DNA of 5,956 nt from DAOTWP01 sp034435675 (GCA_034435675.1 DAOTWP010000087.1:1-5956), one strand, 5' to 3'; shown: positions 1 through 5,040, counted from the first letter of the stretch. The notes: generated by a model not told the origin, from the sequence alone. Made by a program: numbers and translations.

Positions 1-64
1 TGCACGCATCGAAAGCCAGGCGATTTTTATGACCGACAGCTTCGGGCTGGATCAACTGCCGTAA
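1..64 (+). CDS. 3' end of an unidentified protein-coding gene (partial)
   Basis: An open frame enters from the left edge (codons begin at base 2) and ends at the TAA at 62-64, giving a 20-residue tail ending in SFGLDQLP. The tail is too short to assign a family. The next gene lies on the opposite strand and ends at 131, so the two converge on a 66-bp gap. That gap holds a short GTCTG/CAGAC inverted repeat (67-71 and 82-86) but no T-tract, so no clear terminator is visible. Confidence 0.5.
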   Translation, partial: ARIESQAIFMTDSFGLDQLP

Positions 65-130
65 CCGTCTGAAAGTTGTTCCAGACAGCGATCCGTGACA
101 CCGCACACGTTCTGCCCGCGCAGCCGTTGA

Positions 131-520
131 TCACGGGTGCAGGGTGATGCGGCTTGCCCCTTCGCGCAGGCGTTTACGCAGCACCTCGACATCGGTCGCT
201 TCGATTAAGGGATGCTCCGCCGGGCAGTTGTACGTAAGGGTCTGATCTGCTGTTTGCGCCACCGGCTGCGCTGCTGCCAGTGCTGCCTTTAACGCTGCGG
301 TCAGCAGCCAACCCGCCGCCAGCGCTGCCAGACCGGGAAACAGCACCAGCGCCAGCGTCAGCAGCACCGCCTGCTGTGTGTCGGGCTGCGTTTTGGGCAG
401 AATCCCCGCCAGCAGTGCCGCCGCCATAAAAGTCAGCACAGCCAGCAGCAGCGCCAGCAGGATGCCGACAAGGGGAATGCGAATACCCATGGAATGCGCA
501 AACAGAGGGTGGCGCATCAT
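131..520 (-). CDS. small two-helix membrane protein, unknown function
   Basis: I do not recognise the family. The 129-residue product has a short basic N-terminus, then two strongly hydrophobic Ala/Leu-rich segments at about residues 15-41 and 51-82, joined by a short polar loop (KTQPDTQQ). A polar tail of about 45 residues follows, ending in a charged amphipathic stretch (VEVLRKRLREG). This predicts a helical hairpin in the cytoplasmic membrane with a soluble tail. The open frame extends upstream to 580, but I chose the ATG at 520 because AGAAGG lies 6 nt before it. A GATAAT -10 candidate at 594-589 would also start the transcript near 582, leaving the upstream ATG without a leader. The second ATG at 517 is equally possible. 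The gene is divergent from the AraC gene. Confidence 0.6.
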   Translation of the reverse strand: MMRHPLFAHSMGIRIPLVGILLALLLAVLTFMAAALLAGILPKTQPDTQQAVLLTLALVLFPGLAALAAGWLLTAALKAALAAAQPVAQTADQTLTYNCPAEHPLIEATDVEVLRKRLREGASRITLHP

Positions 521-588
521 CAATCGCCTTCTGGTTAGTAAGTGACAGGCAGGGGCACAGCGCCAGCGCCGCAGCCCCACTACGTTAG

Positions 589-594
589 ATTATC
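589..594 (-). promoter_or_regulatory. candidate -10 element for the 131-520 membrane protein
   Basis: On the minus strand this reads GATAAT, five of six matches to TATAAT. A TTGTTT lies 15 nt upstream and could serve as a poor -35. The predicted start of transcription near 582 would give a leader of about 60 nt before the ATG at 520. The spacing is short, so this is only a candidate. Confidence 0.3.
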
Positions 595-710
595 ACCAGG
601 TTTTAACAAAAACAACGTTAGCAATTGGTGACACCTGTGGTGCTGCGCTTCTGTCCAGCAGAATCAACCGCCATGACGCGGCATCACGCGGGGCTGAGAA
701 TCTGGCAGAA

Positions 711-719
711 TGCTATAAT
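711..719 (+). promoter_or_regulatory. extended -10 promoter TGCTATAAT of the AraC gene
   Basis: A perfect TATAAT at 714-719 is preceded by TGC, the extended -10 form that can work without a strong -35. No good -35 is visible 16-18 nt upstream. Transcription would begin around 725, which places all in-frame start codons before that point outside the message and leaves the GTG at 757 as the best start. Confidence 0.55.
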
Positions 720-733
720 GACCCTATTGGTCA
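719..733 (+). promoter_or_regulatory. possible operator: TGACC-N5-GGTCA inverted repeat over the start of transcription
   Basis: Perfect 5-bp arms (719-723 and 729-733) flank the predicted transcription start of the AraC gene. A dyad in this position would suit a repressor or autoregulator. AraC proteins usually bind direct rather than inverted repeats, and 5-bp arms occur by chance, so the support is weak. Confidence 0.2.
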
Positions 734-756
734 CGTGTTGCCGGGAGCAACCCACA

Positions 757-1161
757 GTGCGCTGCAAACCGCATCAGCAGGTTCGTCTCGCTCGCCTGCT
801 GCTGGAGCGAAACTACGATACACCGGTCACAATTGAGGCGCTGAGCCGCGAGGTCGCGCTCTCACCGTATCACCTGATCCGCGCATTCAGGCGTGTCTAT
901 CAACAAACCCCGCACCAGTACCTTGTGGGGCTGCGGATTGCCCGCGCCAAAGAACTCCTGCGGGATTCCGATCTCAGTGTCACGGCAATTTGCGTGGCAG
1001 TGGGCTTTGAAAGCCTGGGTTCCTTTAGTACGTTGTTTCGCAAAGTCGCCGGAATATCCCCCAGCGCGTATCGTGCCAGCAGCCCACCGACAACAAATCC
1101 GCCCTACATTCCACTTTGCGTCTGTAGGCTTCACGGCATCGAAGATCCGGCTGATCTTTGA
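757..1161 (+). CDS. AraC family transcriptional regulator (short, DNA-binding domain only)
   Basis: The 134-residue product is essentially one AraC/XylS DNA-binding domain with no separate ligand-binding domain. The first helix-turn-helix spans about residues 26-48 (IEALSREVALSPYHLIRAFRR). The connecting helix carries TPHQYLVGLRIARAKELL (51-68). The second spans about 74-97 with the family signature VTAICVAVGFES then FSTLFRK, closing with GISPSAYR (99-106). The frame is open back to a TTG at 625, but I chose the GTG at 757: GGGAG lies 9 nt before it and a TGCTATAAT promoter ends at 719. Single-domain AraC genes of this kind are often found next to a VOC gene, as here, and probably control it; the ligand is unknown. 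The C-terminal tail may be frameshifted (see findings). Confidence 0.85.
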   Translation: MRCKPHQQVRLARLLLERNYDTPVTIEALSREVALSPYHLIRAFRRVYQQTPHQYLVGLRIARAKELLRDSDLSVTAICVAVGFESLGSFSTLFRKVAGISPSAYRASSPPTTNPPYIPLCVCRLHGIEDPADL

Positions 1162-1200
1162 AAACAGAGCAATTTTCGAGAAGCCTGCCTAGCACAAATG

Positions 1201-1230
1201 TGTTAGACTCGCGTTAGTCAGCGAGAAGGG
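1201..1230 (+). promoter_or_regulatory. candidate extended -10 and ribosome binding site of the VOC gene
   Basis: TGTTAGACT at 1201-1209 has the TGN plus -10 layout (TAGACT, four of six matches) with no clear -35. GAGAAGGG at 1223-1230 is a strong Shine-Dalgarno site 8 nt before the ATG at 1239. The ribosome binding site is convincing; the promoter is a weaker call. It would allow the VOC gene to be transcribed separately from the AraC gene. Confidence 0.4.
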
Positions 1231-1238
1231 ATTACACC

Positions 1239-1664
1239 ATGATTAACAGGCTTTCGGTCACCACCATCTGGGTTCTTGATCAGAACGAGGCACTGCGGTT
1301 TTATACGGAGAAGCTCGGTTTTGAAATTCGCGCGGACATCACCAGAGGCGATTATCGCTGGTTGACAGTTGGCATGAGCAGCCAGCCCGATATCGAAATT
1401 CATCTGGAGGCGGTGAAACCGGGGGTACTGCTGACGCCGGACGAGGCGCAGCAGCTCACGGCACTCGTGGCAGCGGGCAAGCTGGGCATCGGTCCGTGGA
1501 AAACCGACGACTGCCAGCAGACCTACGAGACGCTCACGGCGCGCGGTGTGGAGTTTGTCCAGCCGCCGACAGACCGCCCGTATGGGATTATCGAAGCCAT
1601 CTTCAAGGACAACAGCGGCAATATCATGGTGCTTTCACAGGATAAGCCGCGCACGCGGGCGTAG
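1239..1664 (+). CDS. VOC superfamily (glyoxalase/bleomycin-resistance fold) protein
   Basis: The 141-residue product has the two repeated beta-alpha-beta-beta-beta modules of the vicinal oxygen chelate fold. Module one is about residues 5-60, with the typical DQNEALRFYTEKLGFEIRAD (14-33). Module two is about 84-135, with TDDCQQTYETLTARGVEF (89-106) and RPYGIIEAIFKDNSGNIMVL (113-132). Length is normal for single-domain members. Possible metal-site residues include H55 or E57 in the first module and E119 in the second, but I cannot assign a complete metal set, so the reaction (lyase, dioxygenase, isomerase or binding protein) is unknown. The gene follows the AraC regulator by 77 bp with its own strong ribosome binding site. 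The pair is a widespread arrangement, suggesting induced handling of a small molecule. Confidence 0.88.
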   Translation: MINRLSVTTIWVLDQNEALRFYTEKLGFEIRADITRGDYRWLTVGMSSQPDIEIHLEAVKPGVLLTPDEAQQLTALVAAGKLGIGPWKTDDCQQTYETLTARGVEFVQPPTDRPYGIIEAIFKDNSGNIMVLSQDKPRTRA

Positions 1665-1683
1665 CCAGGGCGTCTTTCGGGCA

Positions 1684-1708
1684 GTACGGGCGGGGCATGC
1701 CTCGCCTG
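1684..1708. repeat. short GC-rich palindrome (REP-like), copy 1
   Basis: Starting 20 bp after the VOC stop codon, arms at 1687-1697 and 1698-1708 pair at 9 of 11 positions around a central GGCATGCC. A GTA precedes the left arm. The head (GTACGGGCGGGG) matches the palindrome at 1943-1970 at 10 of 12 positions, so the two look like members of one family. As RNA it could help terminate or protect the VOC message, although no T-tract follows. Confidence 0.45.
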
Positions 1709-1746
1709 CGCGGACGGGTTTTTCCGGCAGGTTTCTCCCTAAGTGT

Positions 1747-1901
1747 CTATCCGTACACCCGGACAAGGGGATGCTGCCATTCAAGAACTTAATCGAATAA
1801 CGTTTATCGCAGGGTTGAAGTATGCTTCAACTCTACCGGTAACCTGATTATTTGCTTCAAGCGCAGCATCCCCTTGTTCAGGAAGATCGGTCTACGGATA
1901 G
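1747..1901 (-). mobile_element. MITE-like inverted-repeat element, copy 1
   Basis: This 155-bp non-coding element has nested inverted repeats. The outer arms (1747-1759 and 1889-1901) match at 12 of 13 positions. The inner arms (1763-1777 and 1863-1877, ACAAGGGGATGCTGC) are exact. A central hairpin lies at 1811-1834, with stem GTTGAAG/CTTCAAC. A 7-bp direct repeat, CTAAGTG, sits just outside (1739-1745 and 1905-1911) and may be a target-site duplication. A second copy in the opposite orientation lies at 4888-5040. By hand, the cores are about 80% identical (roughly 96 of 119 columns). No open frame of note is present, so any movement would need a transposase elsewhere. The strand is assigned relative to copy 2. 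Confidence 0.7.
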
Positions 1902-1942
1902 GTTCTAAGTGCAACCACAGAAATCGCGCGGGATTGTTTTCC

Positions 1943-1970
1943 GTAGGGGCGGGTCTCAGACGCGCCTCTA
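1943..1970. repeat. short GC-rich palindrome (REP-like), copy 2
   Basis: Arms at 1944-1956 and 1958-1970 face each other across one base. They form 11 Watson-Crick pairs and one G-T pair, with a single mismatch at 1952/1962. The centre reads GGGTCTCAGAC. The head resembles the palindrome at 1684-1708. It lies about 60 bp before the DUF1801 gene, so it could be part of that gene's leader or just a dispersed repeat. With the MITE-like element it fills most of the 364-bp space between genes. Confidence 0.45.
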
Positions 1971-2028
1971 CATCTGACATTTTCAATTTGCTTGTACTCA
2001 GCATTGAACAGGATAACAGGAGTCGGCA

Positions 2029-2490
2029 ATGAGCCAATCAGCAAAGCAGGATACGAAGAAATCCAAAAAGAACGATGGCTTCACGGATGCGGAACAAGCC
2101 GCGATGAAAGAACGCGCCAAAGAGCTGAAAGCAGAGGCGCGCGCGAACAAAGACAAGGCACAAGGTGAACGCGATGTACTGGCGAAGATCGCCGAGATGC
2201 CCGAACCGGATCGCAGCATGGCAGCGCGGATCCACGAAATCGTCAGCGCCAGCGCGCCGGATCTTGCGCCGAAAACATGGTACGGCATGCCCGCATATGC
2301 CCGAGATGGCAAGGTCATCTGCTACTTCCAGAGCGCGGCGAAATTCGAGGCGCGCTACGCGACCTTTGGCTTCAACGACACGGCAGCTCTCGACGATGGC
2401 GCGATGTGGGCGACGTCCTTCGCCCTGAAGGAACTGACTGACGCCGCAGCAGAGCAGATCAGCGCGCTGGTGAAGAAAGCAGTGAGCTGA
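2029..2490 (+). CDS. DUF1801 family protein (YdhG-like fold)
   Basis: The 153-residue product has a charged, helical N-terminal region (about 1-48: Lys/Glu/Ala-rich, including MKERAKELKAEAR) followed by the DUF1801 core. The core carries the family's typical KTWYGMPAYARDGKVICYFQ (82-101), then SAAKFEARYATFGF (102-115), and a C-terminal helix ending in ISALVKKAVS. DUF1801 is related to the YdhG/frataxin-like fold, but no reaction is established for this type; it is likely cytosolic. The ATG has AGGAG at 2018-2022, 6 nt upstream. The gene stands alone: upstream are repeats, and downstream it converges with the 2611-2997 gene. Confidence 0.85.
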   Translation: MSQSAKQDTKKSKKNDGFTDAEQAAMKERAKELKAEARANKDKAQGERDVLAKIAEMPEPDRSMAARIHEIVSASAPDLAPKTWYGMPAYARDGKVICYFQSAAKFEARYATFGFNDTAALDDGAMWATSFALKELTDAAAEQISALVKKAVS

Positions 2491-2536
2491 CTTCCCGGCG
2501 GCAGTCCCAGCGCCGGTTAGCAAAAGCGCCGCAAAG

Positions 2537-2572
2537 CCCTGCCGCAGCCTGAACGCCGTTTGGACGGCAGGG
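2537..2572. terminator. possible bidirectional terminator hairpin between convergent genes
   Basis: Exact 8-bp arms CCCTGCCG (2537-2544) and CGGCAGGG (2565-2572) enclose a 20-nt loop in the 120-bp gap between the ends of the DUF1801 gene and the opposing membrane-protein gene. The position suits a shared terminator, but the loop is long and no T-tract follows on either strand. Confidence 0.3.
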
Positions 2573-2610
2573 TGGGTCGGTGTATCCAGTGCCGCTGACT
2601 GCGCGAGTCG

Positions 2611-2997
2611 CTAACGGCGGCGTAGTTCGCCGTCATCCGTGACGCTGTAATCGTCGTAGCTGGAACCGTCCTGTTGGGTCAGGCGCTGGCGCAGCGCTTC
2701 CAGCGTGTCCTCGTCCAGCAGATCCAGCAGGGCATCGGCGCGGCTCTGGCGCTTGCGTTTTTCGGCATCCCCCTGCATCTGCTGCTGTCCAGCGGCTCTG
2801 GCGGCGGCGGTGCCGGGGCGTCCCCAGTTCCAGACGAAGCCCATGCTGAACAGGGCGGCGACCAGCACGCCGAAGAGCACTTCTTCACTGTGGTACAGCG
2901 CCAGCGCGGGACCGACAAAAAAGAAAATCGTCGCAACCATCAACCAGATGACACCGGTGGCAATCATACGACTGCGGCTGTCACTTCGTGGATCCAT
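2611..2997 (-). CDS. two-helix membrane protein with DEDTLEALRQRL block, paralogue B
   Basis: The 128-residue product has a polar, Arg/Ser-rich N-terminus and hydrophobic helices at about residues 10-30 and 39-57. A Gln/Ala-rich linker leads to a charged cytoplasmic block at 80-106: RKRQSRADALLDLLDEDTLE followed by ALRQRL. An acidic tail ends in DDGELRRR. I do not recognise a named family. It is clearly paralogous to the gene just upstream (3061-3471), sharing the same order of parts and a 26-bp identical DNA stretch (2690-2715 and 3155-3180). The ATG has GAGG 7 nt before it (3008-3005). Only 63 bp separate the two genes, so they are probably co-transcribed. The basic-then-acidic helical block looks suited to protein-protein contact at the membrane; that is inference. 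Confidence 0.7.
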   Translation of the reverse strand: MDPRSDSRSRMIATGVIWLMVATIFFFVGPALALYHSEEVLFGVLVAALFSMGFVWNWGRPGTAAARAAGQQQMQGDAEKRKRQSRADALLDLLDEDTLEALRQRLTQQDGSSYDDYSVTDDGELRRR

Positions 2998-3060
2998 AAC
3001 ACAACCTCAATTTTCCCGTGCGCCTGTGGCACAGCCTGTGGGGGTGCTTATTGCAAGCGA

Positions 3061-3471
3061 TTATCGCCCACTGCGGCGAATTTCACCATCCTCATCCAGC
3101 AGCGCGTCCAGCGGAACCTGTTGGGGATGGTCATCGCGGGCTTCCAGCCGCTGACGCAGCGCTTCCAGCGTGTCCTCGTCGAGCATTTCCATCAAGGCGT
3201 CGGCGCGGCTCAGGCGCTTCTGCTTCTCCACTTGCCCCTGCTGCTGGTTCACGCCAGCGGCTTGTCCTGCCCCGGCTTGTCCTGCCGCGCCAAAGCCCCA
3301 GACAAACGCGGTGGAGCCGACTGCTGACAGCGCCACGACAATGGACAGCACCATATTGACCCAGCTCAGTTCCGCGTTGTTAAAAATAGCATTGGCATTG
3401 ACCACCAGCAGCCCCAAAAAGAACGCCGTCCAGATTGCATAGGTCGCCCGCAAACGCGCTTGTGCTTCCAT
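3061..3471 (-). CDS. two-helix membrane protein with DEDTLEALRQRL block, paralogue A
   Basis: The 136-residue product has hydrophobic helices at about residues 10-30 and 37-60 and a Gly/Ala/Gln-rich linker (61-81). A charged block at 83-109 contains RLSRADALMEMLDEDTLEAL then RQRL, and the tail ends in DEDGEIRRSGR. Layout and block match the downstream paralogue B, and the tails share a DGE(I/L)RR ending. The frame is open five codons further upstream (ATG at 3486), but I chose the ATG at 3471 because GAGGGG (3484-3479) lies 7 nt before it. A TACAAT at 3520-3515 could be its -10. It is likely the first gene of a two-gene operon. No function can be assigned; the fold suggests a small membrane-anchored adaptor. 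Confidence 0.7.
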   Translation of the reverse strand: MEAQARLRATYAIWTAFFLGLLVVNANAIFNNAELSWVNMVLSIVVALSAVGSTAFVWGFGAAGQAGAGQAAGVNQQQGQVEKQKRLSRADALMEMLDEDTLEALRQRLEARDDHPQQVPLDALLDEDGEIRRSGR

Positions 3472-3514
3472 CCTTAAGCCCCTCATCCATCAAAATCGCG
3501 ACTCGTTACTGCTC

Positions 3515-3520
3515 ATTGTA
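3515..3520 (-). promoter_or_regulatory. candidate -10 of the two-gene membrane-protein operon
   Basis: On the minus strand this reads TACAAT (five of six matches), preceded by TGCG, one base longer than an extended -10. It would start the message near 3508, about 37 nt before the ATG at 3471. No good -35 is visible. Confidence 0.35.
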
Positions 3521-3583
3521 CGCAAAAGCGGCGATTCAGGTTGTACGGTGGTTAAAATTCTTGCGCAGGACCCGCGATTATGC

Positions 3584-3626
3584 GACAATCACAGTGGATA
3601 AAGTTCTCTTAAAGATTGTCTTTTTT
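3584..3626 (+). terminator. weak terminator-like hairpin with T6 tract
   Basis: GACAATC (3584-3590) can pair with GATTGTC (3614-3620), and TTTTTT follows at once (3621-3626). The order matches an intrinsic terminator on the + strand, but the stem is AT-rich and the loop is 23 nt long. No + strand gene ends here. If real, it would end an unannotated transcript or a leader. Confidence 0.25.
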
Positions 3627-3801
3627 GGCACAACCCAGGAACAGCACGTGTATTCGCCGTTGCGCACAGCCGCGTACACCAGCAGGGCGCAGACTGTACC
3701 CTGAGCGCACGCGGAATGCCTGACCAAAATACACTTCATGCGCACAGTCCACACGCCGCCCGCACTATCTTGCAGCGGGGTGTCCGGCAGGCAGCCCAAA
3801 A

Positions 3802-3846
3802 TATACTTTGATTTTACGCAGACATCCGGTTTGTGTTCCTGGGAGG
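3802..3846 (+). promoter_or_regulatory. -10 candidate and start-deciding ribosome binding site of the dehydrogenase gene
   Basis: TATACT at 3802-3807 matches the -10 consensus at five of six positions, with no clear -35. GGGAGG at 3841-3846 is a strong Shine-Dalgarno site 6 nt before the GTG at 3853, and it rules against the longer frame beginning at 3808. Confidence 0.5.
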
Positions 3847-3852
3847 CGTGTC

Positions 3853-4878
3853 GTGTACAATCTATGTGTTGTCGAAGCGGATGGTATCGGGATGGAAGTC
3901 GTGCCGGCGGCGGTGAAAGTGCTGCGCACGGTGCTGCCGAACGTTACCATCAGGACTGCCCAAGCAGGCTGGGGGACGTTTCAACGCGAGGGCATTTCGC
4001 TGCCGTCTGAAACGATCAATTGTGTTCGTGACTGTGGGGCGCTGCTGTTTGGCGCGGCGGCTTCACCGCATTATCCCGTAGAAGGTTACTATTCTCCGAT
4101 TGTGCGCCTGCGCCGTATGTTTGGCACCTATGCCAACCTGCGCCCGACCCGCTACTTGCCTGTGCCCACCGCGAAAGAAGGGATTGACCTGCTGGTCGTG
4201 CGCGAAAACACCGAAGACCTGTACGTACAGGATGAGCAGACCAGCGACGAAGGCAACACCGGCACCGCGCAAAAGATCATCACGCGCGCGGCAACCGAAC
4301 GGGTGGCGCACCTGGCGTTTCGGCTGGCGCGGCGCAGCGGGCGCGAAAAAGTGACCATCGTCCACAAGGCGAACGTCATGCCGCAGTCCGACGGCTTGTT
4401 CCGCCGCGTGGCGCTGGAAGTGGGCGAACAGTATCCCGACATCTACACCGACGAACTGCTGGTAGACACCGCCGCGTACTGGATGGTCAAAGACCCTACG
4501 CGCTTTGACCTGATCCTCACGCCCAACCTGTACGGCGATATTCTGTCCGACATGGCGGCGGCATGGGGCGGGGGCATTGGCTTAGCGCCATCGCTGAGTG
4601 TTGGCGAACAGGTCGCCATTGCCGAGCCGGTGCATGGCTCTGCGCCGGACATCGCCGGCAAGGGTATTGCCAACCCGACTGCCACGATTCTGAGTGTGGC
4701 GCTGCTGCTGCGGCATCACTGGGGCCTGCCCGAACTGGCACAGCGGATTGAAGCTGCCGTGCGCCGCGTGCTGGCAGATGGCAGCGCGACCCCGGACATC
4801 ACGCCCGAAACAGCCGTTTCGACCAGCGTGTTCACGCAGCGCATCTGCGAGCATCTGGCAGGGGCGGGCGTGGCTTAA
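3853..4878 (+). CDS. NAD-dependent isocitrate/isopropylmalate dehydrogenase family enzyme, homoisocitrate dehydrogenase-like
   Basis: The family oxidises a 2-hydroxy acid with NAD(P) and then removes the beta-carboxylate, using Mg2+ or Mn2+. The 341-residue length is normal. Visible parts: N-terminal DGIG (10-13); substrate arginines R87, R97 (YANLRP) and R117 (VVRENTEDLY); catalytic Y124 and K172 (HKANVMP); metal aspartates D205, D229 and D233 (NLYGDILSDM); and the nucleotide loop HGSAPDIAGKGIANP (261-275). Asp-Ile after SAP, where NADP enzymes carry Lys-Tyr, points to NAD. Overall it resembles Thermus homoisocitrate dehydrogenase more than typical LeuB. However, the residue aligned with that enzyme's specificity arginine (R85) is V84, so the substrate may be isopropylmalate, isocitrate or tartrate-like. 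Start: GTG with GGGAGG 6 nt upstream. No leu or lys genes are adjacent. Confidence 0.9.
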   Translation: MYNLCVVEADGIGMEVVPAAVKVLRTVLPNVTIRTAQAGWGTFQREGISLPSETINCVRDCGALLFGAAASPHYPVEGYYSPIVRLRRMFGTYANLRPTRYLPVPTAKEGIDLLVVRENTEDLYVQDEQTSDEGNTGTAQKIITRAATERVAHLAFRLARRSGREKVTIVHKANVMPQSDGLFRRVALEVGEQYPDIYTDELLVDTAAYWMVKDPTRFDLILTPNLYGDILSDMAAAWGGGIGLAPSLSVGEQVAIAEPVHGSAPDIAGKGIANPTATILSVALLLRHHWGLPELAQRIEAAVRRVLADGSATPDITPETAVSTSVFTQRICEHLAGAGVA

Positions 4879-4887
4879 GGGCTGGTA

Positions 4888-5040
4888 AACCTGTATCCCT
4901 GAACCGTTCTGCACAAGGGGATTACGGTCTTGAAAAAAATCATCAGGTTGCCGGTAGGTTGAAGCATGCTTCAATCCTACGAACAACGTTAGTTGATTAA
5001 ATTGTTGAATTGCATCATGCGCTTGTCCGGTGCGCAGAGG
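4888..5040 (+). mobile_element. MITE-like inverted-repeat element, copy 2
   Basis: This is the same element as at 1747-1901, in the opposite orientation and starting 10 bp after the dehydrogenase stop. Conserved blocks are the outer arm (AACCTGTATCC), ACAAGGGGAT (4913-4922), ATCAGGTTGCCGGTAGGTTG (4942-4961), AACGTTAGTTGATTAA (4985-5000) and CTTGTCCGG (5022-5030). Its centre is a perfect 16-bp palindrome, TTGAAGCATGCTTCAA (4959-4974), extended by GTAGG/CCTAC. The terminal inverted repeats have decayed more than in copy 1, so this copy looks older or is folding under weaker constraint. A 9-bp direct repeat GGCGGGCGT (4863-4871 and 5039-5047) flanks it, though the left one lies 16 bp outside and inside the upstream gene. 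The hairpin may also end that gene's transcript. Confidence 0.65.

Larger units (their letters stand above)
3472..3852. other. 381-bp divergent intergenic region without a convincing gene
   Basis: It separates the start of the - strand membrane-protein operon from the start of the + strand dehydrogenase gene. The visible content is a candidate promoter for each side (3515-3520 and 3802-3807), a weak hairpin followed by six T's (3584-3626), and a 13-bp direct repeat at 3724-3736 and 3796-3808. Short open frames cross it on both strands, but none has a ribosome binding site or a recognisable protein pattern. Confidence 0.5.

Noticed and set aside
588..626. A possible third, hairpin-less copy of the MITE-like element (ATTATCACCAGGTT then AACAACGTTAG)
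   Set aside because: AACAACGTTAG is identical to part of copy 2 and the other block is similar, but terminal repeats and the central hairpin are missing, so chance cannot be excluded.
627..642. Overlapping GGTG/CACC palindromes upstream of the AraC promoter as an operator
   Set aside because: The arms are only 4 bp and lie about 75 bp before the -10; such words are common in GC-rich DNA.
893..1192. A 99-residue open frame overlapping the AraC gene as a separate protein
   Set aside because: Its sequence is a shadow of the AraC helix-turn-helix region. Only its last few codons are of interest, as a possible frameshifted tail.
1546..1800. An 84-residue open frame overlapping the end of the VOC gene and running into the repeat element
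   Set aside because: Arg/Ser-rich out-of-frame translation of a coding region with no ribosome binding site; the 3' part is element sequence.
2674..3359. Long plus-strand open frames opposite the two membrane-protein genes
   Set aside because: They are antisense shadows. The minus-strand frames have transmembrane helices, ribosome binding sites and mutual paralogy.
3435..3704. An 89-residue open frame on the plus strand crossing the start of the membrane-protein gene
   Set aside because: It overlaps a better-supported gene on the other strand, has no ribosome binding site and no recognisable domain.
3578..3799. A 73-residue open frame on the minus strand in the 3472-3852 gap
   Set aside because: It has no ribosome binding site, no protein-like pattern and odd composition. 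It also overlaps the candidate dehydrogenase promoter region.
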